From the NCBI GenBank assembly GCA_019914945.1, contig CM034100.1, positions 11,171,096-11,235,095 on the forward strand: a stretch of DNA of 64,000 nt, written 5' to 3'. Positions within the stretch are counted from its first letter, which is position 1; every line of letters begins with the position of its first letter. Made by a program: the position numbers and the translations under genes. A model generated the notes under the pieces. The model searched no databases. It was not told the DNA's origin and worked only from the letters and a program-made list of their open reading frames with translations. This DNA comes from Typha latifolia. Lineage: Eukaryota > Streptophyta > Magnoliopsida > Poales > Typhaceae. Below are positions 21,933 to 33,485 of the stretch, in pieces.

Positions 21933-22622
21933 GCTCTGAGCTTGTGACATGATGTGTATCGAGTTTGGGGTCGGGTACCGTAGTCCAGCATGGTAGATGA
22001 TATTCATAGTTGAGATAGATGATTATGATAGTGAGAGATATGTGGATTATATATGTCTCTAACATATACGATTATCTAGTGGTTGGCATGCATCATGCAT
22101 CATCATTGATGTAACTAGTATCATTGGATCATGATTGTTATTATATTCAGTGATGTTATACGGTAATTTCATCATGTGATATATTTTTGGTTGAGGATAT
22201 AATATGCTCATTCATGAGAATTGATTTCATTCATATATATGTCATTGAGGATACATATATATATATGCTCATACATGGCATCATGATGTTTTCTGATTCA
22301 TATTATCTAGTACATAATTTACTCTCTATTTGACTTCACTGATTTGAGGTAAGATCTATTCACTGAGTCTTTTGCTTATGACTCTCTTAATTTTTTTTTC
22401 TAACCTCCACAGATATTATGGTATATGACACCGACTTGAGATATCCTAATGAGATATTTTAGAGCAAAAATGAGGTGAGCTATAGACGTGAGGTGGTATA
22501 GAAGCTAGTTTAACTAGATATTGAGTTGTATCATTGTTTGTTATATTTATAGTTTATTATATCAGACGATAATTTGTATAGTACATGTCAGATTATACTG
22601 CACTCGTGTATCAGTTGTTTAG

Positions 22623-22635
22623 TGGTATCAGAGCC
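22623..22635 (+). other. Primer-binding site of the nested E element
   Basis: TGGTATCAGAGCC, a perfect tRNA-Met site, immediately right of the shortened LTR. It fixes the true orientation of family E. Confidence 0.8.
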
Positions 22636-23072
22636 AAGTTTAAGGATGATCTATCAAACCATCAAGTATAGTAGTTGTTGATTTATTTTAGGATTACGCT
22701 AGTAATCGATCTTTATGAGTAGAATATTAATTAGTTGAGATAGAGATCTAGGTTCTGATGTCGAGATTATTAAGTTTTGATATTTGACGATATTGATAGA
22801 AATAATTTGAGATATTGGTGATATTGATAGAAATAATTTGAGATATTAGTGTACTCAGAATTTATCTAAGCGACTAATGAATAGGAAGAGATATTACTAA
22901 AATTATGCATTGATGTTATTGAGATTGAGGTGTCATAGTCTGTGGAGCATAATATTGGATATATAGACTTGTTTATATGTTGTGATAAAGTGTAGAAATT
23001 TGTAAATATGTAGAAATATATATTTGTGTAGAAGGATTATTATTAGTAGATTTGATGTTATTTTGAGCAGAT

Positions 23073-23827
23073 TGGTACAATCCTTCCTCGGCTATAGGCT
23101 CTGATACCAGCTTGATACGAACCCTCTTTTGGTGCTATGGCTCTGATACCAGATTGTTACGATCTTGCACGGAATTTTAAGATAAGATCCCGAAATATCC
23201 CGCCGTTGGATCACTGTGAAATTTTGATATGTTGTAGGCCCGGAAAAGAGCTTTCCAACGGATCTAGTTTCAGGCGAATCGGAGTTGGGGATCTCGAGAT
23301 ATCGTTCGTTTAGTAGACGAACGTCATGATACTCTGTTTTTGGATTCCGTGGATGAAGGCACGAAATCCTGGGTAATGGTGGATTGTGGAGGGCCGGTGT
23401 TGATGGGGTGGCACCGGTGTAAAAGTGATGGTGGAAGGGTTATGGATGATGGAAAAGTTAGGGATAGCGATGGATAAATTGGAAGAAGGGGGAGAAGAGG
23501 GCCACTCCTAAGGGACTAGGGTGATTGGCCCGTCGAGGGAGATTAGAAGCGGCGTCGCCGGGGAGATTGAGGAACGGGAGCGAAGAAGATGAAGGAGGCA
23601 AGGCAAACTCAATTCTCAATATTCAATTCCTAATTTTGGTTGCCCTACACATACTTTTATAGGCTAACCAACAACTCAATCTTATCCTAAAACACAATCT
23701 TATCATAAAACTCAATCTTATCCTAAAACACAATCTTATCCTAAAACTCAATCTTATCCTAAAACTCAATCTTATCCTAAGGTAAATCCAAACTCGAGAC
23801 GACGTCGGTGAAGTCCGAATCGTATCA
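23073..23827 (-). mobile_element. Solo LTR of family C, TSD CAGAT
   Basis: Plus-strand text from TGGTACAATCC to GAATCGTATCA with CAGAT on both sides (23068-23072 and 23828-23832). Two primer-binding-site relics, GGCTCTGATACCA at 23097-23109 and 23139-23151, lie inside the LTR near its minus-strand 3' end. A minus-strand TATA box (CCTATAAAAG, about 23653-23662) follows an 18-bp tandem array. It closely matches 52781-53499 and 55900-56617. Confidence 0.92.
23675..23780 (-). repeat. 18-bp tandem repeat in U3 of C LTR, about six copies
   Basis: Unit CTCAATCTTATCCTAAAA with the variants CACAATC and TTATCATAA. The LTRs of the full C element have about four copies at 53384-53450 and 56502-56570. 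It is just upstream of the TATA box in the minus sense, where family A carries TTCGAACG palindromes. Confidence 0.88.
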
Positions 23828-25976
23828 CAGATATAGCATATTTTTGAATTTTTGATATTTTATGGATATATTTGAAATTAGGAGATGGATGTAGAAGATA
23901 TATGTGCAAAGGGACTATTTTGATACTTTATGAGGGTCATAATTATTGATGGTGGATCGATGAGTAAGATATATGATGATTTTGTATAGTGGAAAAGATA
24001 TTAATTGACGTAATATAGATGATGGTAGATTGTATATAGAAAAGAACTTTTGAGATGACTAGTATGATAAATTATGTTTGCAAGATACTTATGTTAGTAG
24101 GTATAAAATTTTAATTGTACCAACAAGATAGATGATTTAATAAGAATATATTTGTCCAATAGTATTACAAGAGGATTAAAGTCTTGTTTAAATCTTTAAC
24201 TTGATGATTACCAAATAGGGTAATGAGCATAGGAAATATGACATGGATATAATTATTAGATTATAAATGATTTTAGTAGCTGAGACTTAATATATATATT
24301 TCTAGATGATATGAAAGTAAGTTTAGTTTAGATATTACTAATTATGTGAATATGATTAGATAGAGAGAATGAGAATGAGAATGAGATGAACTATATAGGG
24401 TGATAGTAATTTGCTAAGATGTAGCATTATTGATATACCTTGTATGACAGTGAAAAATATTTTACCGATTTATTTTTGACATTGATTTAGAGGGTAAGAA
24501 TGTTACAGCATGTTGATTGTGTATTTTTGATGGTATTAGATTTGAGTCGAAAATATGTAGATTTATATTTCATTTACGATTATTATGTGGTACTGATGAT
24601 GTTGTAGAATAATTTTGAATAGTACTATAAGACTAAATTATTTAGTATATGCGGTGGACTTTGTTCGGAGGAGTATATGTAATAGAATATTAAGTTGAAA
24701 CTTTGAGGAATTACTAGGTTTAAATGATTTATTTATTAGAAATGAGAGATGATAATTTTTTGATATGGATATTAAATTGAGTGTTATGATATTGTCGTGA
24801 TGTTACAACAAGAGAGGTATTTAGATTGAATTATATGTAGAGTATATGGCAGATATGATTATGCATTATGATCGATAGAGTTAAACTAATTGCTTCATAA
24901 GGAGATAATGAAAGGAATATAGAGAACTATGATCTTTCATATATAGTGTATTAATGGATGTTTATCATGTTGCCAGGCGATAGATAGTGATGTATAGAAA
25001 GTGACTATATTAGCATTTATATAACATTTGACTTATGTGTTAAATCATTATTAGAGGTTATTGAGCGAGCCTTTTAGAATGATGAGATTGATCTTAATAA
25101 TTGTAATAACTTACCGGTTGGCATTTGAGTTTTGAGATAAAGATATTTGATTGGGAGATGATGATTATAGGACCGTTAATTTTATTATAATTTGTGAAAT
25201 GTTAATTTTTAATGAAGTACAAAATTGAGGATATGAATTGTTTTAGAGTAAAAGAAAAGATATGTTATTGAGGTTGATAATTATGATTCTTGGGCGTTCT
25301 GTTACCTATATGAATAAATTGGTTTTGGTTGTTTTATTGATAGATCAGATCATAACAGTATGAATAATTTGAAAGATTGATTTTAGTAGCTTATTAGTTC
25401 TTGGACGGTACTTTATGGATGTATCTAAATGATTTTTATGATGGATTAGTGAATTCTTAGAACTTTATTAGTTATATGACGCTACGTTGATGTTATGGAG
25501 TATATGTTAATCATTGTTGGATATGGATGGGTATTATGAATGGAGTATTATGTTATCGATTTATTAATTAGATTATTGGACTACTTGGTAGAATTTACTA
25601 GAAAGCCATTGGCATTTCAATATTATTAAATAATGATCATAGTGGATATTCTAGTAGCAATAGTGATTGAGTTAATTATGGTTGGATTGAAATTATGTGA
25701 ATCAAGGGATAAATAGTTTGGATACAAAGAACAATTGATAGGAAGATCATTATAAATTTTAAACATAAATGTTGCTCGAGGTAGTCTGGATTTAATCATT
25801 CAAATATTGCAGGTTAAAAAGAAGGACCATGTTGGGAATAAGAAGGTTGTATAAATTTCATTTGATGTTATAGTACGATTAATATTAAGGGTTGGATTAG
25901 ATGTTATGTATGATATTTTGAAGAATGTATTATGAATACATGTGATATTGTAGTCTTTTATGGATAGGTCCTGAAT

Positions 25977-28232
25977 TGAAACACCCCTGCCGACATAGGC
26001 ACGTGCACGCCCACTAGCCCACACGGCACGCGCGGCGCATGTGACAAGACGAGCGAGGCCCATCACGCACAGATACACTCTTGTGCATATATAATCATGA
26101 CATCATCAAATAATACTTGCTAACATATTCATACTCATATAATCCAACACCAAATGAATCATATTATCAACCAAATAAATCTATTAACATATGAATATTT
26201 AAGTCCACAATAATATACACAAGACCACTACCTAGTCCGGGCAGACCCACACAAGCCACAACAAACCATCAAGATACAACTAAATAACTGATACATGAGT
26301 GTAGTATAATCTGACATGTACTATACAAATCATTGTCTGATACAATAAATTACAAATATAACAAACAACGATACAACTCAATATCTAGTTAAACTAGCTT
26401 CTATACCACCTCACGTCTATAGCTCATCTTATCTTTGCTCTAAAATATCTCATCAGGATATCTCAAGTCGGTGTCACGTACCGTAATATCTATGGGGGTT
26501 AGAAAAGAAATTAAGAGAGTTATGAGCAAAAGGCTCAGTGAATAGACCTTACCCTGAATCAGTAATGTCAAACAGAGAGTAAATCATGTACTAGATAATA
26601 TGAATCAGAAAACAGCATGATGCCATGTATGAGCATGTTTATATGTATCCTCAATGACATATATATGAATGAAATCAATTCTCATAAATAAGCATATTAT
26701 ATCTTCAACCAAAAATATATCATACGATAAAATTACCATATAACATCACTGAATATAACAACATATCATATATAACAATCATGATCCAATGGTACTAGTT
26801 ACATCAACGATGATGCATGATGCATGCCAACCACTAGATAATCATATATGTTAGAGGCAGATATAATCCACATATCTCTCACCATCACAATCATCCGTCT
26901 CAACTCTAAATATCATCTACCATGCTAGACTACAATACCTAGCCCCAAACTCGATACACATCATGTCACAAGTTTAGAGCATATCCTATCATACGCTAAG
27001 AGTATCTCTAGAAATAAATCATACCCTGCCATATACTACGAGTATCTCAGAAAAAAGTAATCATACCCTGCCATACACTAAGGGTATATCAATGATAGTT
27101 GTACCCTGTCATACGCTAAGAGTACAACCATCAACTATCGCCATACTCTGCCATACACTAAGAGTATGTATGTCCAGTACAAGTTCAGACTAGATACCGT
27201 TTTAGCCATCACATCATATCACATCACATCACATACACATGTACTTTTATGATTTCCTATACATGATAAATCATATGCATATATCTAGTAGTGCAACAAA
27301 TCATGCAACTCAAGAAATTAGGTGGTAAAGAAGCCAAGAGAAAAATGATGTAATACAGACTCCAACCATGTATCTAACACATGCATACTCCTACTAGTCC
27401 ATCACATGCACACTCATGATAGAGATCATCCCGACATAAAACCATAACAGTATAATCATCTTCAATCATCTCCAATTATCTCTATATATCACCAATGTAC
27501 TCGTATCCCAGATTAGCCTAATTAAATGCATGATAAAATATGCTTGACTGAAATCATTTCTAGATAAAGTCATATAATCATGTTGGAGGCCAAAACATGT
27601 ATGTACATAATATATAATATATCCTAATTTGAGAAAGGCGTCTAGGGGATAAGACTACTCACACTGATCAGAAGACGTAAACTATGTATCCATTACATCC
27701 GCCAATCAACCGAGTGACACTCATCGCTAGCAAGGTCTATGGGGTCTCAAAAAAGAGGGTTCGGGATCTAAAAATATTTAAGTAGCATAAAGTTAGTCGT
27801 TTATCTAATTCAAATTAATTCAAGTAAAATATAAAGGTTTATTAGATTTAGAATCACTTCTTTTTATTTTTTATTACATAACAAGATCTACCTTATAGAT
27901 ACGATTTAAATACTATAATTATACTCTTATCATAAAATGCAAATTATAGTATAAGGAGAACAGGTCTGTTTCTTTTTATATAAGAATATTTCTAAATATA
28001 TAATTACAAAATAAAATAAAATAAAAGGCTAAATAACTATAAGTATAGACAAGGTCTAATTATAATTAAATTTATAATTCATACTCTATCTTAATTAATT
28101 AGGGACTATGTAGTCTTTACTCGATAAGATAATAAATAAATAACTAAATAAGCCTAGTATTTTATTTGTTGCAGAATAATAATATATAATAAATTAATAG
28201 AATTAGTTAAAATGTATATCATAAGAATATTA
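25977..28232 (-). mobile_element. Right, inverted LTR of the nested E element, truncated
   Basis: Plus-strand text starts TGAAACACCCC and follows the solo LTR 7158 onward in the same direction, so its sense is minus, opposite to the left LTR. It stops at ...AAGAATATTAGA, about two thirds of the way through the LTR, where the host resumes. By eye it matches the left LTR better than the other E copies, as sister LTRs of one element would. It includes the 300 bases lost from the left copy. Confidence 0.8.
26991..27167 (-). repeat. Hairpin array, right E LTR
   Basis: Five units including ATACCCT with AGGGTAT, GTTGTACCCT with AGAGTACAAC, and ATACTCT with AGAGTAT. Counterpart of 8013-8280. Confidence 0.82.
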
Positions 28233-29414
28233 GAACTACTACCACCAGATTAAGAAGATTTTTGGGGCTGACCGGATATTATTGACGCTTCATCGCTGGA
28301 TATGACAAGATCGCTGCTCCTCTCACTTCTTTGTTGAAGGACTCTTTTAGATGGACGGATGAAGCCATTTCAACCTTTGAAAAACTGAAAAACAGCAATG
28401 ATGACGGCACTCGTTCTAGCGCTACCGAACTTCACCAAAGAGTTCATTGTGAAATGTGATGTGTCGGGTGTTGGTATAGGAGTTGTAATTATACAAGGAG
28501 GACGTCCCATAGCCTTTCTTAGTAAAGCTTTGTCATAAAAATCTTGGCAATTATCGACTAATGAGAGAGAGATGTTGGCAATTCTGCATGCGGTGACAAA
28601 GTGGAGACCTTATTTGATCGGTAAACGATTCATTATCCGAAATGATCAAATGAGCATTCCATACTTTATGGGACAGCGCATACACACTCTGGCCACGTAG
28701 CGCTGGGTCACAAAATTGCTGGGATATGATTATAAAATCCAATATAAGAAGGGAACGAAAAATAGAGCGACGGATGCACTATCACGCCAACCCGATACCG
28801 CCGAGCTTGCAGCCTATTCATCTCCTACCTTTCCCTTTCTTGACGAGCTGAGGTATGCATGTATATCTGACCTGAATATTTTGATATTATTGCAGGAGGT
28901 GATGGATGATTCGGAGCGCCATCTGGAGTTGCAAAATCGAGGTGGTTTTGCTGCTGACTGTGGATGCATCCGAGTGCTCGCAAATGATGAATTACGACAG
29001 AAATTGTTGGAGCACTTTCAGCATACTCCAAAGGCTGGTCATGAGGGTGTCTTGAGGACATATAGGAGGATATCTCAGAGTTACACATGGCCAGGATTGA
29101 GATGGGATGTGAGGAGTTTTGTCCGTGCTTGCGAAGTCTATCAAAGGGCTAAGGTAACTGCATTGAAATCGGCCGGATTACTACAGCCTTTACCTATACC
29201 AGACCATGTTTGGGAAGATATTTCTATGGATTTCATAGAGGGTCTTACGCTGGTACGTGGTTATTCTATTATCTTTGTGGTGGTTGACAGATTGAGCAAG
29301 TATGTGCACTTTTTGGCATTAGCATATCCATTTTCAGCCAAGTCAGTGGCTGAAATTTTTGTTATAGATGTTGCTCAGTTACATAGCATGCCACGCACGA
29401 TTGTCTCAGATCGT
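28233..29414 (+). pseudogene. RNase H and integrase (first half) of element A
   Basis: Resumes the RT/RNase H boundary (TTRLRRFLGLTGYY), with a frame change near 28395. From 28716 a long open frame covers the end of RNase H (ATDALSRQPDTAELAAYSSP), the integrase zinc-finger region (LLEHFQHTPKAGHEGVLRTY, then CEVYQRAK), the first catalytic aspartate in WEDISMDFIEGL (about 29230), and DRLSKYVHFLALAYPFSAKS. The second aspartate motif is TIVSDR at 29400, where a solo LTR interrupts. The counterpart in element D is at 63665-64000. Confidence 0.88.
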
Positions 29415-30886
29415 TGTTGTGACAAATTAACACTTGCAAGTGCACGAATCTATGAAGTAGATTGGCAAGAAAGGTATCGATCACACGATGACTTGTTTGA
29501 AAACTTGAAGTGTTTGAAAATCTTAAAAATAATTTTAACCTAGTTGGAAAATGGGTTTAGGAGATTTATGGAGAAAGAAAACCTTCTTGCAAATTTCTTT
29601 TAATTAAGTGTGAGAAATAAGGTCTTGGAATCCACTTGTAGATTACACATTTCTATTAGATAATATAAATCTCTTCTTTTTCTACGATTCACCAAGAAAT
29701 CAATCACTAATGGATCGGAAGATTATCTTTGAATAAACAATTCAATTTTCATAAAAATTACATTCTTCCTTTATTTTTAGAAAATATGGAGTAAGAATTT
29801 TAAATCATTAGATGTATCCCTTTTAAGAAAAACAACTAATATCTAAATTCTAAACAACAAATTTAAAGTAGAAGAAAGAAGAACCTATTTAGCAATTAAG
29901 AACACATAAGAGATTTAGAATAAAAGAAATATGTTCTCAACAAGCTTCATCCTCAACCTCAAGAAAATTAGAAATTTATTTTAGTAGTTAATAACACAAC
30001 TTGAATAAAAATAAACATGAGATTTAGCACTAGAGAGTTGCAAAATACTTCTTTCAAAAATAAAATCCAAATCCAAAAATAAGAGATTACGCTAAAAGAA
30101 GATCAGAATATGAACTTTGCTGACTTACAAAGATTGAAATTTCTTCGAATGTGCTCTATTGTTGCTAATTGGATTGAAACAATTACAAATTTGAATGCTA
30201 AATTTTAAACTACAACCCCTCAAAAGAAAAACTTAATAGAAAATACACAAGAAAAGATATTTTTCTCTAGCTCTCAACCCCTCTATTTATAGATTTATTG
30301 GAGCATGAAAATATGCTCCAAATCGGTTGGAAATCTACTGTGATTGTGTTTGAAATCTGCTAAATATGTGCATAAAATATGGTGAAAATCTGCATGAAAT
30401 ATGTTAGAAATCTGCCGCATTAGGTAGGTAATTTACTTGGCTGGAATTGCTGCTCAAATAGGAATTTGAAATTTACTTACTGCTGCAATTATTGCTGAAA
30501 TTTTACCTGAATTGGAGATGAAAATCTACTGCATTAAGTGAAAATTTCTTGCTAAAATTATGCAACTTGATAGAGATTTGATTGCTGAAAATCTGTTGCT
30601 TGATAAATAAATAAAAGGAATTTTGACTCATTCTGATTTAGATAAGAAAGAAAGTGATTAGTAGATCATCATTTGACTATGACTTGAAAGATGACAGGTA
30701 GATTGGGTTGGTTAGTAGTGACTAAGCCTAATTTTGGTTTGAGCCTAAATTTGACCATTTTTAGTGATTAAATGAGATTTAATTGATCAAAGGTGTATAT
30801 ATAACTAAAATACATTAATTAGTTAAAGTAAAATATTAATATTTAATAATTTTGGCATAACAAATATTATAATTATGAATTTAACA
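29415..30886. mobile_element. Solo LTR of an unrelated family, TSD ATCGT
   Basis: Runs from TGTTGTGACA to TTTAACA with ATCGT on both sides (29410-29414 and 30887-30891). Removing it restores the integrase motif SDRDHIFMSDFW. It is 1472 bp, AT-rich, without coding sequence. A TATA-like CTATTTATAG lies at about 30291, followed by a region rich in GAAAATCTGC-like phrases (30320-30620). I cannot name the family with confidence. The start, with CACTTGCAAGTGCACG close by, recalls long LTRs of the Tat/Ogre group. Confidence 0.85.
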
Positions 30887-30891
30887 ATCGT

Positions 30892-31737
30892 GATCATATA
30901 TTTATGAGTGATTTTTGGACTGACTTTTTCAGATTGCAGGGGACTTGACTGAACTTCAGTTCGGCCTACCATCTATAAATGGACGGCCAAATCGAGGTGG
31001 TCAATCGAGGCATTAAGCAATACTTGAGGTGCTTTGTTGGAGAGATGCTGAGACGATGGTTGGAGTTCTTACCGTGGGCGGAGTGGTCTTATAACACCGC
31101 CTACCATAGCAGTATTGGCATGACTCCATTTGAGGTGGTGTATGGACGCACGGCTCCGACGTTACGCACTTATGATCCAGTGGCATCTGTGGATCGTACA
31201 GAGGTGTACTTAGCTTTGATGGATAGAGACGCTACATTGAGGAGATTGCATGCTCATCTTAAACTTGCTCAAAACTGCATGAAGCAAGTTTATGATCATA
31301 GCCATAAAGAGTAGGAGTTTGATATCGTCAGTTGCGTGTTTGTGAGGGTGCAACCGTATCGACAGGTAACTTTATGTCTGATGTGAAACCAAAAGTTAGC
31401 ACATCGCTACTTTGGTCAATTTTGGGTGTTGGAGCGTATTGGTCCGATTGCATATCATTTGGAGCTGCCGGAGGGGTCGAGAGTGCATCCTGTTTTTCAT
31501 GTTTTATTATTGAGAGAGCGCATTGGAGATCATGAGATTGTTGGATCAGTTCTACTGGAGCCATTGGAGGAGATATATATCGTAGAGCCAGTTCGAGTAC
31601 TTGCTAGACGCCGACGACGACATAGTACAAGATTGGAGATAGAGATTCTAGTTGAGTAGCTTGACAAGCCATCCGATGAGGTGACATGGGAGTTGGAGAC
31701 TGATATCGTGGAGCATTTTCTCGACTTTTTACCTTGA
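30892..31737 (+). pseudogene. Integrase C-terminus and chromodomain of element A
   Basis: Continues FMSDFWTDFFRLQGT, then the segment of the third catalytic residue (MDGQIEVVNRGIKQYLRCFV, 30979), WAEWSYNTAYHSSIGMTPFE, the GPIAYHLELPEGSRVHPVFH block (about 31440), and a chromodomain (VEPVRVLARRRRRHS... EVTWELETDI, about 31580-31710) ending at the TGA near 31737. The usual NGQTE is GQIE here, and there is a stop at about 31312. The chromodomain is inferred to steer integration towards modified chromatin, as in other chromoviruses. Confidence 0.85.
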
Positions 31738-31738
31738 G

Positions 31739-31764
31739 GGTAAGGTGGGGGAAGGGTGGTGGGC
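31739..31764 (+). other. Polypurine tract of element A
   Basis: Purine-rich run around GGTAAGGTGGGGGAAGGG just before the 3' LTR. The D counterpart (minus, 45712-45730) has the same position and similar sequence. Confidence 0.7.
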
Positions 31765-32606
31765 TGATAGACTTAGATAGGATATTTTCTTATTGCATTA
31801 GGTGTTTATTTTTATTAAAATAAAATTCCCGTAAGTCACGTTTGAACGCAGGAGGGGTCGCATTCGAACGCCCTTACGAACACCTATAGTAGGTTCGCAA
31901 ATACAGAGAACGCATATTGTGCATTCGAATGTGGTCGGGCAAGTTCGAACGCTCGCGTTCAAATGCCTGCATCGCATTCGCACTTACATAGAATGTGTTT
32001 TGGTGCGTTCGAACGCGATCAGGTGCGTTCGAACGCGATCGATGGGAATCCTCTAGAATTAGGATTTCACATTGTTTTAGGACTTGTTGGCTACCCTCTA
32101 TATATATGTGGATGGCAGTCAAATTTATTATGCAATTGGATTATTGATTTCTTGTCTTATCTTCTCTCTAGACTTCTTCCTCCTCCCTCTTCACCAACCT
32201 TCCACCTCTATCATTGGTAAGGCTTCTCTTAACTTCTAATCTCCCTCGACTGTCGAGCCATCCCTCTTTTTTGGGATCTCAACCACTTTATTCCCTTCGT
32301 CTATATCCCTTAATCACATCCACAATCCACCTTCATCTCCATACCCATCCATCACCCACGTTATTCCGTATTTTCGTCCCTAATACAGGTTGAATCGGCA
32401 AAGGGTATAAATACAAAAGTTGTAGATCAGGAAGTTACGAATCTAACCCAATTAGTTTCATAATTTTTTAACTACTGGAGGATATTTGACGAATATTTTC
32501 CCATGGTCACGCAGACTGATTTCTATTGTACATCTAGATCTTGAAAGAATCATTACGTAGCTTACCATTTGGTTCTAGATCCTATCATTAGTATCAGAGC
32601 TTAACA
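31765..32606 (+). mobile_element. 3' LTR of element A
   Basis: From TGATAGACTT to GCTTAACA. TTCGAACG sites lie at 31862-32035 and a TATA box at 32097-32108. A primer-binding-site relic (TAGTATCAGAGC, about 32589-32600) lies between the inner boundary CCTATCA and the end, directly followed by host sequence. Since a 3' LTR is normally followed by host DNA and not by a primer site, the relic belongs to the LTR. Confidence 0.82.
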
Positions 32607-32611
32607 AAAAA

Positions 32612-33485
32612 TTTTGGACCGAAGTCTTAAAATCCTAGGGAATGACTTGCGATTTTCCACCGGTCTTCATCTACAAATGAATGGGCAAACTGAGCGCATC
32701 ACCGCCTTGCTTAAAGAATATTTGCGGCATTATGTGAGTGCCAACTAGTGAGATTGAGTGTATCACCTTGGTACTGCTTAGTTTTGCTACAATATGTAGT
32801 GGAACGAGACGTCACATAACAACCCCTTTGAGCTTGCTACGAGGCAATAACTGCTTGCATCGCATACGGCTACTGCAGGAAAAGCCTATCATAGTCCAAA
32901 TGCCACTCAATTCACCGCTGATCTCAAAGAGAAGAATGACCCTGTGAAAGTCTTCTTATAGAAAGCTATGTGGAGGATGAAGAAGTGGGTCGATGTCAAA
33001 TGAAGACATCTAAAGTTCAAAGTCGGCGATCGAGTTCTTGTCAAACTTCAATAACACCACTTCAAGGCCTTCGTCAAGGTCCATAAAGGGTTCATCGATA
33101 TGAAGGCATTTGTGGTGGTAAAAAAGTTGACAAAGTGGCTACAAATTGGAGTTAACTTTGGATCTCAAAATTCATCCAGTCCTCCATGTTGGTTGCCTCA
33201 AGCCTTACCATAAGGACCTAGAAGACTATAGTTGGGGAGTGTCGTGGTGTGCCTTAGCAATGATATCTTTTCTCAATAAAGAGGAAGAAGCCATCCTTGA
33301 CTCTTGCATGATGCATCGTTGAGGAGTCCCACCGACCACTAAATACTTAGTGCGTTGGAAAGAATTGTCACACGATGAAGCAAGTTAGGAAAGGATGCAC
33401 TTGCTATTGCAATACAAAAGCCTTATTGAAGACTTTCAAAATCAATGTGTAGTCGAGATGATTATACATTAGATAGGGTAGAATA
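32612..33485 (+). pseudogene. Integrase end and chromodomain of element B2
   Basis: Continues from 16061: FWTEVFKILGNDLRFSTGLH, QMNGQTERITALLKEYLRHY (third catalytic residue region), then FKVGDRVLVKLQ (about 33015), VHKGFIDMKAFVVVKKL (about 33080), and a decayed chromodomain region (33290-33400). Many stops. Same family as element B (5690-7157), where this catalytic integrase part is missing. Confidence 0.8.

Larger units (their letters stand above)
19787..22621 (+). mobile_element. Left LTR of the nested E element
   Basis: Reverse-complement counterpart of the solo LTR 7158-10378: A-rich start, GC-rich part, CT tract (about 20056-20160), double hairpin (20378-20433), AT-rich half, hairpin array (21746-21932). 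The final 300 bases or so, present in the solo LTR, are missing. The LTR stops at TTGTTTAGT and the primer-binding site follows directly, suggesting a deletion between short GT-containing matches. Confidence 0.82.
22636..25976 (+). other. Non-coding internal region of the E element, C-poor
   Basis: No open frame of note and no recognisable gag or pol. The plus strand is rich in A, T and G and strikingly poor in C (for example the line 24721-24780 has no C and about 11 G). It contains the C-family solo LTR 23073-23827. It may be the spacer of a large non-autonomous element, or coding sequence decayed beyond recognition. Confidence 0.6.
19787..28232 (+). mobile_element. E element with LTRs in inverted orientation, TSD ACTAC
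   Basis: The insertion starts TATAATAACCC (from TGTAACAACCC), is preceded by ACTAC (19782-19786), and is followed by ACTAC at 28233. The host frame rejoins exactly. The left LTR (19787-22621) is in plus orientation and is followed by a primer-binding site. The right LTR copy (25977-28232) is in the opposite orientation and lacks the A-rich to GC-rich end. Between them lie about 3.3 kb without coding sequence, carrying one C-family solo LTR. It is non-autonomous and rearranged. Confidence 0.75.
16064..32606 (+). mobile_element. Element A: chromovirus with two LTRs, twice invaded
   Basis: Complete-length Ty3/gypsy element: 5' LTR, primer-binding site, gag, protease, RT, RNase H, integrase, chromodomain, polypurine tract, 3' LTR. 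It sits inside the integrase of B2. The flanks are GCAAA on the left and AAAAA on the right, a decayed TSD at best, but the host reading PSK/FWT rejoins exactly. It holds an E element (19787-28232) and a solo LTR (29415-30886). All frames are broken, so it is not autonomous now. Its own length without insertions is about 6.6 kb. Confidence 0.88.

Noticed and set aside
23675..23780. Telomere-like repeat (TTATCCTAAAA)
   Set aside because: Unit length 18 and sequence differ from plant TTTAGGG repeats, and it is confined to the U3 of C-family LTRs.
24900..25960. Hidden gag-pol in the E internal region
   Set aside because: Tried to find the FDVILGMDWL, CIDYR, DDILIYS or SDRD motifs in plus frames. 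None was convincing, even allowing C-to-T decay.
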